Assembly (NCBI RefSeq): GCF_026151205.1
Contig: NC_087082.1
Location: forward strand, 14,109,365 to 14,169,364
Length of the DNA: 60,000 nucleotides
Direction of reading: 5' to 3'
Source of the DNA: Bolinopsis microptera
Lineage: Eukaryota > Ctenophora > Tentaculata > Lobata > Bolinopsidae
Part shown: positions 13,201-20,711 of the stretch, piece by piece
How positions within the stretch are numbered: position 1 is the stretch's first letter
Layout of the letters: each line of letters begins with the position of its first letter
Made by a program: the position numbers and the translations under genes
Notes under the pieces: model-generated
Databases searched by the model: none
What the model was told of the DNA's origin: nothing
What the model saw: only the letters and a program-made list of their open reading frames with translations

Positions 13201-16200
13201 TCTTGCATCAATACTGAGGGTGTGACATTTAGGAGATTTAAAGACCAGATCCTGCACCAATACTGAGGGTGTGACATTTAGGAGATTTAAAGACCAGATC
13301 CTACACCAATACTGAGGGTGTGACATTTAGGAGATTTAAAGACCAAATCCTGCACCAATACTGAGGGTGTGACATTTAGGAGATTTAAAGACCAGATCCT
13401 GCACCAATACTGAGGGTGTGACATTTAGGAGATTTAAAGACCAGATCCTGCACCAATACTGAGGGTGTGACATTTAGGAGATTTAAAGACCGGATCCTGC
13501 ACCAATACTGAGGGTGTGACATTTAGGAGATTCAAAGACCAGATCCTACACCAATACTGAGGGTGTGACATTTAGGAGATTTAAAGACCAGATCCTGCAC
13601 CAATACTGAGGGTGTGACATTTAGGAGATTTAAAGACCAGATCCTACACCAATACTGAGGGTGTGACATTTAGGAGATTTAAAGACCAGATCCTACACCA
13701 ATACTGAGGGTGTGACATTTAGGAGATTTAAAGACCAGATCCTACACTTAACTAGGATTTTTCGTATATTAGTATTACTATATCAGTAAATATATATGTA
13801 TATATAATTGTTATATAATTGTACAGCTACAAAATATATATATATCAACGCAGCCTAGCGGGTGGAACAATATATCACTAGATATATAATATGTACTTAT
13901 ATAATATACGTGCTCTCCAAAGCATACACGAAAAATTCACATCAGGAAATTGTAAAATTTTAAAGATCAAATAGAATTCGACTCCATCTATCTTCTTATA
14001 CAATAATCATAATGCTTAATTTTGTCTACAATTTCAAATGACTTGAGTGAAGTAGAAATTAATTTATACTCTTCCAGTACCTGTAAAAAATCTGACCAGC
14101 AGCATCCATCCAAATAAAAGGATCCAGCAGTTTCTCAAAATCGGGTGTGAAAAACACTTTAATACCATTACCTGACGAAGAGTATGTGAAAAACACTAAT
14201 ATTTCTAGCAGTATTATACTAGAGTATTTCCAGCAGTATTATACTAGAGTCATTGAAATGATCATCAAATCAAACTTCAGAAGGGAGGACTGTTAACTGG
14301 CTTAGAAAAAGTGAATCAATTGATATCTAGTCCACCCCTTGTCCCATTCACTCTGGCGACTAGTTCCCTTGTCCCATTCGCTCTGGCGACTAGTTCCCTT
14401 GTCCCATTCGCTCTGGCGACTAGTTCCCTTGTCCCATTCGCTCTGGCGACAAGTTTCCTTGTCCCATTCGCTCTGGCGACTAGTTCCCTTGTCCCATTCG
14501 CTCTGGCGACTAGTTCCCTTGTCCCATTCGCTCTGGCGACTAGTTCCCTTGTCCCATTCGCTCTGGCGACTAGTTCCCTTGTCCCATTCGCTCTGGCGAC
14601 TAGTTTCCTTGTCCCATTCGCTCTGGCGACTAGTTTCCTTGTCCCATTCGCTCTGGCGACTAGTTCCCTTGTCCAATTCGCTCTGGCGACTAGTTCCCTT
14701 GTCCCATTCGCTCTGGCGACTAGTTCCCTTGTCCCATTCGCTCTGGCGACAAGTTTCCTTGTCCCATTCGCTCTGGCGACTAGTTCCCTTGTCCCATTCG
14801 CTCTGGCGACTAGTTCCCTTGTCCCATTCGCTCTGGCGACTAGTTCCCTTGTCCCATTCGCTCTGGCGACTAGTTCCCTTGTCCCATTCGCTCTGGCGAC
14901 TAGTTTCCTTGTCCCATTCGCTCTGGCGACTAGTTTCCTTGTCCCATTCGCTCTGGCGACTAGTTCCCTTGTCCAATTCGCTCTGGCGACTAGTTCCCTT
15001 GTCCCATTCGCTCTGGCGACTAGTTCCCTTGTCCCTACCTGCTCCTTCCAGAGTGACACCTCTGATGAACAGTGCTATGAGTACTACGTAAGGGAATGTA
15101 GCTGTGAAGTACGCTGCTTTACCACTCGACTGTATACCCTGTTGATATCATTTAACTCAACAACACTGACGCAAAGTTGAGAACAAGCTAGGTAGTCAGC
15201 TGTTCTGTAAAATCTTTATCATGATCATAATTGTCATGTCAATTGTATTTTATAATTGTTTTATCGTGACTGATGTAAGAGAAATTAAACTGACAGTAAT
15301 TTGATACCTTAAACAAACACATGTAAGTAAGGACCCATCCAATGAACCAACAGCCAGCTATTGCCGGGATAAACTCTCCCGTATCATCAATACTTGGGGT
15401 CGCTTGAAGGCTTGATTCGTACCACAGGTGCCTAATAATACAACCTGGATTAGTTTGACTGTCTACTGGAAAGGAGACGTATATATTCGGAAAGGAGACT
15501 TAGATATTCGTCTTGAAATTAACAGGACAAATTAGGAACGCAGGTTGCCGACTGATCTTAGAACAGTCAGTCAATTCGAGCGGTTTAATTTAAAAGTAAT
15601 TCCTGAAACTTGACCATTTGAATTCAATAAGATTTTCTTGTGCTAAATGTTCAGTGCTGGTCCATTACCTTAACCTCTTAACATTGTACTGAAATACATA
15701 ATACAATTTACTCACGCGGCAGAGTCGTTCATACAACACATATCGTTTTTATCCGCACACTCTTGCCACGGAAGGGGACTCTGGTGAATATTTTTAATAT
15801 TAATATTAATATTAATATTAATATTAATGATATAATATAATTTTATTATGCATAAAATTGTTTAATTGATACTGTCGGATCGCCTTTTATCTTGAAGCTA
15901 ATGATTACTTATAATGATACAAAAAAATCGATATAACAACTTGTTTTTCAGATTATTCTGAGCTAAAATGTTATTACAACAATTCTTAACCAAATTGGTT
16001 AATTAAAAATAAAAAGCGATATTTTTTTCGAAAGTGGGAATGGTAACATTTAAAAAAACATATTTCATCTGCCGATGCCCGGGAATAATCATAAACAATT
16101 GTTGCATGTCCCCTTAAGAGAGATCTTACCGAGAATGACAAGTAGAAATAGTACATACACCAGGTCATCACCATAGGAAAATAGGCTGTCATTTGTAAAC

Positions 16201-17989
16201 AAACGATTAACTGGCCTATACCAATACCCTGCAGAAAGTTTCGTGAACTACTGTGATGAAGTAATTGTTGTGATTAAATAACTGTCATAAAACAGACTGC
16301 TTGCATTCTGTACCAGTACAACAGATTTATCAGTAGTCAATGACTAGACAGGGTTATTGAAAATTACAAAGAATAAAATGGCGTCTGGACTTGGGACCAG
16401 CTCATAGTACATTTCATTAATGCCCTCTGAAAACCATTCTGCTAGCTCAAAATATTTGTTATATAGTAGTGTTGAAAGTATTAATTTATTAATACTTAAT
16501 AGTATTTATCTCTCAGTTCATACAGAGGATCAATAACTCATGTTCTTACCTTAAAGTAAGGTCGAATACTTGTCCATATTTTTATAAATCCCATTTGCAT
16601 TTTCTGGCCTAAAGCCAGTTCTAGATAGAACAGAGGTAGCCCTTCAACCAATAACATGATCGCATACGGAAGGAGAAAAGCTCCGCCTCCATTTTTCTGT
16701 GCTAGATATGGAAACCTGAAAGAAAATAAAATTTCGGATAAGTAAACCTCCTATATAAGTAAACCTCCTATAACCTCCTAACTATAAACTTAAAGGGGAA
16801 GTTGGTCGTTTAGCTCCGGACAGTCTATGCACGGTCCCTGCACGGTCCCTGCAAATGAACACTTGATGCACTACTACAAACTTAAAGTTAAACTACTATA
16901 GTGTATAGGCAGAAAAAACTTGAACCTAAAATTGTTCCAAAAATAATTTAAGAGGTCATTAGTATCATCAACGATATAAAACGTGTATGAACTTTGTGAG
17001 ATCCAAACATTCCCTTAAAGGGCTTAAAAGCCACAACAAACCACAACACCAATGACCAACGACCAGACGTGGGCGCCGCCGCCGGTACGCCGCCGCCGCC
17101 GATAAATTCGACACGCCGCCGCCGCCGATAAATTTCGATCGGCGCGCCGAATGTCAAATTTAACATCAGTTGTGCCGTTATCGTAGCCAAATATCTGCTT
17201 GTTGCTGAACAGAGTATAAATAGTTGCTCTTTCAAATCGTCATTCAATTTTGAAATGAACCTTAGCATACAAAGTGTACATTAGCTTATAAGATGTCAGT
17301 CAGTGGTACAATGACTATGTTGCCAAAAAATTGGTTCCAGCCGCCGATACGCCGCCGAGTGAAATACGGCCTCACGCCGCCGCTGCAGCATTTTCGGCGG
17401 CGCCCACGTCTGCCAACGACCTAACCAAGTACCGACCTCCAAACGTTGCCAGTACCCACAGCAAAACCAATAGCAGCCAGTAGGAACTCCATGTGGTTAC
17501 CCCATCTCTCTCGGGGCTTTCCCTCCTCTTCTTCCTCTTTCTTCTCTAACTCGGTCTCCTCTTCTTCCTCTTTCTTCTCTAACTCGGCCTAGAGAGGAGT
17601 ATGTAGAGTGAGAAATTAAGAACTGAGAGAGTGTTTCTAGGATTATAGTGTAATGATGTTTTCTGATTTGAAGTTACCGGTTACGATTTCCCGTATTCAC
17701 TATTCATGGCGTTGAGGGACGAAAATTTATCGTGATTTTAGGCAAATATTCGCGCAAAGGTAAACGTATAAATAAAGGAAATTGCGGAAAAATTTAAATC
17801 TCACGGGGTATCCAGTATCCACCGGTTAAATTTCAAATGAAATGTTACAAAATGCCGAGGCAGTGGAATAGTCAAAGTTCTAATTCCGAATATATATTCA
17901 TAAGTTATGAAGTCTCCAGACATGTTTACCATTTGCATCGGAGTATCTCCATTTTCCCGGAGTTGTCCCGAATTTTGTAATACAACCAT
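4007..17989 (-). CDS. SLC6-family Na+/Cl- dependent transporter, whole gene (spliced)
   Basis: A plasma-membrane symporter of the SLC6/SNF family. It uses Na+ and Cl- gradients to import a small amine or amino-acid-type substrate. Exons on the minus strand: (17989-17930, tentative), 17588-17437, 16715-16550, 16228-16130, 15780-15716, 15458-15308, 15138-15039, 14171-14081, 5585-5432, 5233-5015, 4794-4671, 4512-4379, 4273-4007. All introns are GT-AG and all phases agree. This gives 573 residues without the tentative first exon and about 593 with it, which is normal for the family. All twelve membrane segments can be placed. The chloride-site residues are present: Tyr in FLLPY, Gln and Ser in GQIFYS, Asn and Ser in VNCGTS. 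So is the Na2-site DS in AIDSEFG. The TM1 position that is Asp in monoamine carriers is Gly (AVGTGN), which suggests an amino-acid-like substrate. Oddities: AVGTGN instead of AVGLGN, a Glu-rich duplicated N-terminus, and minisatellites in two introns. Confidence 0.92.
4379..4512 (-). CDS. SLC6 exon: TM10
   Basis: It begins with GT completing Gly, then [32 protein letters not shown] and [12 protein letters not shown]. This is the family's WFYGxxxFxxDIxxM and WxxCWxxxSP. Acceptor CCACACAG, donor ATT|GTAAGT. Confidence 0.95.
4671..4794 (-). CDS. SLC6 exon: TM9
   Basis: 41 codons plus one base. [16 protein letters not shown] matches the family's FLxGLPMVTxGGxYV, and [12 protein letters not shown] follows. 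Acceptor AACTTCAG, donor ATAG|GTGTTT. The Gly codon is completed by the next exon. Confidence 0.94.
5015..5233 (-). CDS. SLC6 exon: loop 4 and TM8
   Basis: 73 codons, phase 0 at both ends. [17 protein letters not shown] is the family's loop-4 signature. [14 protein letters not shown] is TM8 with the Na2-site Asp-Ser, and FFRQVRKE is the loop before TM9. Acceptor TTCCTGCAG, donor GAG|GTATGT. Confidence 0.97.
5432..5585 (-). CDS. SLC6 exon: TM6 to TM7
   Basis: Begins T ATT GGT GTA GGA, completing Ser and then [15 protein letters not shown], the unwound TM6 region. It continues with [18 protein letters not shown] and TM7 to LGFRE. The Asn and Ser of VNCGTS are chloride and Na+ site residues. 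The true acceptor, CACACCCTCAG ending at 5586, is the unit from which the neighbouring 49-bp array was copied. Donor GAG|GTAAGC. Confidence 0.96.
5568..13748. repeat. 49-bp minisatellite copied from the SLC6 TM6 intron-exon junction
   Basis: About 150 head-to-tail 49-bp units, over 95% alike by eye. They fill the intron between SLC6 exons 14081-14171 and 5432-5585. Read on the minus strand, a unit holds 31 bp of intron end (TAAATCTCCT...CACACCCTCAG) and the first 18 bp of the next exon. The unit nearest the gene is the real junction (acceptor at 5586). Variants: A or G in ccTRCACC, ttTaaag or ttCaaag, aaaGacc or aaaCacc. A 9-bp-deleted unit occurs twice, near 8841 and 9028, 187 bp apart, showing local duplication of blocks of four units. 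A 632-bp MITE interrupts the array. Confidence 0.97.
6329..6960. mobile_element. hAT-type MITE inside the 49-bp array
   Basis: 632 bp with terminal inverted repeats CAAGGTTGTTTAATACGT and ACGTATTTAACAACCTTG. The flanking 8-bp target duplication is ctgagggt (6321-6328 and 6961-6968), the hAT superfamily size. There is no coding capacity. ACGTATT and GCGTATT motifs recur densely near both ends, as in hAT subterminal transposase-binding regions. A near copy of the terminal repeat lies internally near 6849. It split one 49-bp unit at its decoy splice acceptor. Confidence 0.88.
13749..14080. other. Remaining non-repeat part of the 8.5-kb SLC6 intron
   Basis: AT-rich sequence with TA microsatellite stretches near 13790-13850. 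It is the original 5' part of the intron, ending at the donor of the exon at 14081. No gene or element recognised. Confidence 0.6.
14081..14171 (-). CDS. SLC6 exon: extracellular loop 3 to TM6 start
   Basis: 29 codons, [17 protein letters not shown] through [10 protein letters not shown], plus two bases of a Ser codon. It matches the family's TPDFxKLLDPxVWxDAAxQIFFS. The Gln is a chloride-site residue. The donor ACAG|GTACTGG opens the 8.5-kb intron that carries the 49-bp array. The Ser codon, a Na+ and Cl- ligand, is completed by the first base of the next exon. Confidence 0.95.
14207..14250. repeat. Two-copy 25-bp tandem duplication in an SLC6 intron
   Basis: agcagtattatactagagt occurs at 14207-14225 and again at 14232-14250. 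A small intronic slippage duplication upstream of the exon at 14171. Confidence 0.85.
14328..15036. repeat. 30-bp minisatellite at the SLC6 TM5-exon donor, with 300-bp higher order
   Basis: About 23.5 units of 30 bp (core CCCATTCGCTCTGGCGACTA) run through the intron up to two bases from the 5' splice site of the exon at 15039. Variants repeat every 300 bp: gtccAattcg at 14671 and 14971, and gacAagttt near 14449 and 14749. The array therefore grew as 10-unit blocks. Because 30 is divisible by three, long open frames appear in several frames on both strands. They are by-products. Confidence 0.97.
15039..15138 (-). CDS. SLC6 exon: intracellular loop 2 and TM5
   Basis: It begins [17 protein letters not shown], matching the family's KGxKxSGKVVYxTATFPY, and ends with [10 protein letters not shown]. 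Starting at 15138 restores the conserved Gly-Ile after the Lys of the previous exon. An in-frame AG nine bases later is possible but would delete them. The donor G|GTAGGG lies two bases from the 30-bp minisatellite, so the array starts at the splice site. Confidence 0.95.
15308..15458 (-). CDS. SLC6 exon: loop 2 and TM4
   Basis: One base completes an Ala codon, then 50 codons run from [12 protein letters not shown] to [10 protein letters not shown]4 is [19 protein letters not shown] later AG at 15445 would break the frame, so I chose the acceptor just before 15458. Donor AAG|GTATCA. Confidence 0.87.
15716..15780 (-). CDS. SLC6 exon: start of extracellular loop 2
   Basis: It encodes [21 protein letters not shown], with the family's LPWxxC motif and the second cysteine needed for the loop-2 disulfide. 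Donor GC|GTGAGT. The upstream polypyrimidine tract is weak because the intron end is a TAATAT microsatellite. The remaining two bases pair in phase with the next exon only if that exon begins at 15458. Confidence 0.88.
15792..15828. repeat. TAATAT microsatellite
   Basis: About six copies of a taatat hexamer in the intron just upstream of SLC6 exon 15716-15780. It replaces the usual polypyrimidine tract of that acceptor. Confidence 0.9.
16130..16228 (-). CDS. SLC6 exon: TM3
   Basis: 33 codons from [10 protein letters not shown] to YYFYLSFS. The family pattern is a GIG start, TM3 and a W-x-x-Y-Y pair, here WCMYYFY. Acceptor TTCTGCAG, donor TCG|GTAAGA, phase 0 at both ends. TM3 lines the substrate pocket in SLC6 proteins. 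Confidence 0.92.
16550..16715 (-). CDS. SLC6 exon: TM1 second half and TM2
   Basis: It continues the split Arg codon into [17 protein letters not shown], the most conserved stretch of the family. The chloride-site Tyr is in FLLPY. TM2 follows, with [14 protein letters not shown]. Acceptor TTTCAG at 16716, donor AAG|GTAAGA at 16549. 166 bp, ending in phase 0. Confidence 0.96.
17064..17412. mobile_element. GC-rich hAT-type MITE in an SLC6 intron
   Basis: 349 bp with 18-bp perfect terminal inverted repeats CAGACGTGGGCGCCGCCG and an 8-bp target duplication ccaacgac (17056-17063 and 17413-17420). The ends are packed with gccgcc triplets and gccgataaattcga motifs, which contrast with the AT-rich surroundings. 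It sits about 24 bp from the splice donor of the exon at 17437. No coding capacity. Confidence 0.88.
17437..17588 (-). CDS. SLC6 exon: acidic N-terminus and TM1 first half
   Basis: Acceptor CTCTCTAG at 17589, donor AG|GTCGGT at 17436. It encodes two tandem copies of [10 protein letters not shown], produced by a 33-bp direct duplication, then [16 protein letters not shown] and AVGTGNVW(R). In the family the last motif is nearly always GLGNVWR and forms the unwound part of TM1 that holds Na+ and substrate. Here the Leu is Thr. The monoamine-type Asp is absent (Gly). Confidence 0.93.
17930..17989 (-). CDS. Tentative SLC6 first coding exon
   Basis: An ATG at 17987-17989 opens 20 codons ending ...DTPMQM, followed by the donor ATG|GTAAAC. 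The exon ends in phase 0, which is what the next exon needs, and the intron would be 341 bp, like its neighbours. The SLC6 N-terminus is not conserved, so homology cannot confirm it. Another upstream exon is possible. Confidence 0.3.
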
Positions 17990-18424
17990 AAACTGAAACG
18001 ATTCCTTGCTGTGTTGCGGCAAAGTATAAGGAACTTAACTATGGGCTGGTTTTGCAACTATCCATTCGTTTGAAATAAAAAATAAAAGAATTCGTAAGCA
18101 AAAAATCGGATTTATTAAACATACATTTTAAAACATCGATTGAGATGCTTGTTGAGCTTGATAATTTAAAAAAATTAATAAAAGAATTTTGATGATATGA
18201 TAAGAAATGTCAATAACGTAAGAAATGGTAATAAGAATTGTTGATACGAAATATTAATAATGTTGAAGAAAACTTCAAAGATAGAGACTTGGCCATGAAA
18301 AGAAGTCCAGCCTTTTCTATTATGACAATTAGGAGAATTATTGATTTAACCGATAAATTTTAACTATATTAAAGTAATCTTCATTCAATCCTTAATTTTA
18401 CTTTTAGAGCACAGTAAGCTCATT
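17990..18424. other. Region upstream of the SLC6 gene
   Basis: AT-rich sequence that should include the SLC6 5' untranslated region and promoter if the tentative first exon is right. I see no convincing promoter element or other gene. Confidence 0.35.
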
Positions 18425-18732
18425 GTCTATCTTACTATATATATATAAAGCGAGACGATATATATATATATGGTTCCGTGCCATTTTACTGACACCATGG
18501 CATCAACTTTAACACGACTTTCCGCAAAAACCGTAAAAGATATACAACTGAAACTTTTTTGACTGGGTCAAATGCCTTAATGGCCTTCAAATCAGCATGA
18601 AAATATAAAAGGAGTTTTAGAGCCCAAAATTTGGACCCCCAAGTGGTGTCAAAAACGCGAATTAAATAGGTAATAATTATTTTAGTCTCTTGAGTCTTGA
18701 CACCACTTTAGGGTTAGACGGGTTCCTGCTAG
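18425..18732 (+). mobile_element. Helitron-like element (diverged)
   Basis: It starts TCTATCTTACTATATA and ends ACGGGTTCCTGCTAG followed by T. This end resembles the clearer element at 20228-20711, which ends ACGGGTTACACTAG. Both share a similar internal order (an aaaccgtaaaagatat-like stretch, then a gtcaaatg block). The terminal hairpin is not intact. An inverted repeat, aagtggtgtcaa (18641-18652) against ttgacaccactt (18697-18708), lies inside. No coding capacity. Confidence 0.5.
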
Positions 18733-19051
18733 TAAATCTATTATTAAACATCGCTTAATTTAAGTCGATATTAATTTCTGTCCTAAAAGTATCAAATCTT
18801 TTAGATTTTAATACATAAAGAATGTAATGAATGTAGCACTAGCATGATTATCTTCGGGCACTGTAATAATTTAAATTGATCTACTAAATATCATTGTGGT
18901 TTGCAGCAATCTGGACTCTGGTTCATGCATAATTTACACGACCAAGGTGTGCATATCAAATAGAATTACTAGCATATTTAAAATTTTAATCTAAATTCGA
19001 TAAGATTATAATTTTTATGCTCTGCAGATCAGCGTCACGATCGTAATTTGT
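18733..19051. other. Intergenic stretch, nothing recognised
   Basis: AT-rich sequence between the Helitron-like element and a small open frame. No feature supported. Confidence 0.4.
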
Positions 19052-19345
19052 ATGGTAATTTATTCGGTGTTTCAGATCCCTCTGCTCGGCGTAAGCGTCG
19101 GAGACATGTTTGAGGAGATTCAGTTATGTTTGAGGAGAAATTGGACTGAAACCAGCAATGGAGCTCAGTATATAGAGTTGGCAAGTCGAAGGAGAAAACT
19201 ACTCGGCCAGTCAAGGTTACTCTGTCCAGTTCCAGTACAGCCTATCAAATACTCAGTCAAGCTCGAAAGCTGCGACAATCAGAGAAGTTCGGCTCAGTCT
19301 TCATTAGTCCAGACCGCTCTTTGGAAGTTTGAAGGATCGAGTTAA
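19052..19345 (+). CDS. Doubtful 97-residue open frame
   Basis: An ATG-initiated frame of 97 residues with ordinary composition (GDMFEEIQLCLRRNW, then a basic ELASRRRKLLGQ segment). I recognise no domain. An AATAAA at about 19490 could be its polyadenylation signal. Low hydrophobicity and no splice context. It may be a fragment of a retroelement or chance. Confidence 0.2.
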   Translation: MVIYSVFQIPLLGVSVGDMFEEIQLCLRRNWTETSNGAQYIELASRRRKLLGQSRLLCPVPVQPIKYSVKLESCDNQRSSAQSSLVQTALWKFEGSS

Positions 19346-20227
19346 GCACAGACTTCTTGTTCAAAACTTGCATAAGAAGAAAAACGCCGAGCCAAACAAG
19401 CACCACTACATCAAAGGAGGGAGAAGTCATACTGAAGACAAATCAGTGAGATGAGTGTGGCTTTTAGTTTTACTAGAGTGTATTTTTACAATAAATGTCT
19501 TGCTATTATATTAGGGACGATAGTGTTTGTAAGAGGATGGGGACTTGTCCCGTTGTGATTAAAAATGTTGTTTGTTGAGTCATTCATTCTGGCCGTTGGG
19601 GCATACAAAACTTTAAAATTTCGCGATATTTGTTAGATGAGGTTTAAATTCCATCGTAAAGTTGCTGATCTACACAGTGTGGCATTTTCTTATTAAGAGT
19701 GCAGTGCCCTTGTGAGGGATTATTACTATTTTTATTATATATTTGTTAAGATTAAAATTGGTCATTAGAACCACCCGGGCACCGTTTCGGTTAACAATTA
19801 ATTTTTTTGTATAATTTATGATATAATATGAAATTCAACTCAATATACCTTCTTGCTGTTTTCCTGTGGGACTAACTGATAGGATGCCATCCAGAGAGAC
19901 GCCGAGTAGTTTCAGGTCAGTTTCAGGTCTTGTTAGTCCTGTGTAGCCATTTTCTAGCTGCAAGTAAGATTTTCACATAGCCATGTGTATATATACGCGT
20001 ATATTATATACGCGTACTATACTGCGTGACGCGCATGTTTCGCGCGCTACTGCAAGCGAGAGGGCTCTGGTTAGAGCAAAGTAAGATTCAATTGATTCAA
20101 TTGACTGCACCAAAGATTGTTATCAAAGTTATTCAGTTATAGTGAGCTTATATATTAATATTATTATTATATTAAGAGGAAGTAAGTGCCGAATTGGACG
20201 ATTCTTCTTTATCAACAAAGATGATGA
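19346..20227. other. Intergenic stretch with ATACGCGTA repeats
   Basis: No gene recognised. Around 19985-20020 a tatatacgcgta motif is directly repeated and partly palindromic, followed by a CpG-rich patch (gcgtgacgcgcatgtttcgcgcg). Confidence 0.4.
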
Positions 20228-20711
20228 TCTATACTAATAATCTCAATAAATGTGTCTGTCTGTAATTTACGAATAGTTGAATCAAGAAAACGGTAAGAGA
20301 TATGGGACTGGTTTTTTCGGTATAGTGCCGAATAAACTCTGACGAAGTCAAATGATTAAGGGTTTTCAAATCGGTCGGTAAGTGATTTATTTGATAATTT
20401 TGTGACCCAAATGTGATACTAAAAGTGTTTCACGTACACTCCTTCTCTCCCACTCTAGCTCTCTCTTCCCCCAAAACAGATTTGCTATATAATTAGGTAG
20501 TTTGGCAGGGGACCCCAAGATTGGCTATCAAGTATTACTATTAGATACGTGAGGGGCATACAGAATTAAATTGCGGTGTGTTTGGACTGAGCGAGTTTTA
20601 ACTACGAAAATGTGATGCATTTTTTTAGAATATAATAGGCGGCCGCGGGTTTATACTTTTGCATTTCAACTGCAATAGTGAAGTCCCGGGCGTAGGCACG
20701 GGTTACACTAG
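20228..20711 (+). mobile_element. Non-autonomous Helitron
   Basis: 484 bp starting TCTATACTAATAAT and ending CTAG, inserted between A (20227) and T (20712) as Helitrons do. About 10 bases before the CTAG is a GC-rich hairpin, CCCGGGC-GTAG-GCACGGG, a seven-pair stem with one mismatch, which is the family's 3' terminator signature. No Rep/helicase is encoded, so it would rely on an autonomous partner. Confidence 0.78.

Noticed and set aside
5568-13748. CRISPR-like regular array
   Set aside because: Units are directly tandem with no unique spacers and lie in a eukaryotic intron.
14302-15180. Long open frames of 220-290 codons in four frames over the 30-bp array
   Set aside because: The unit length is a multiple of three and stop-free, so every frame stays open. 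The array is intronic in the SLC6 gene on the minus strand.
17801-18022. 73-codon minus-strand frame read as a whole protein
   Set aside because: It opens with TTG, not ATG. Only the part from the ATG at 17989 to a donor at 17930 fits as a possible SLC6 first exon.
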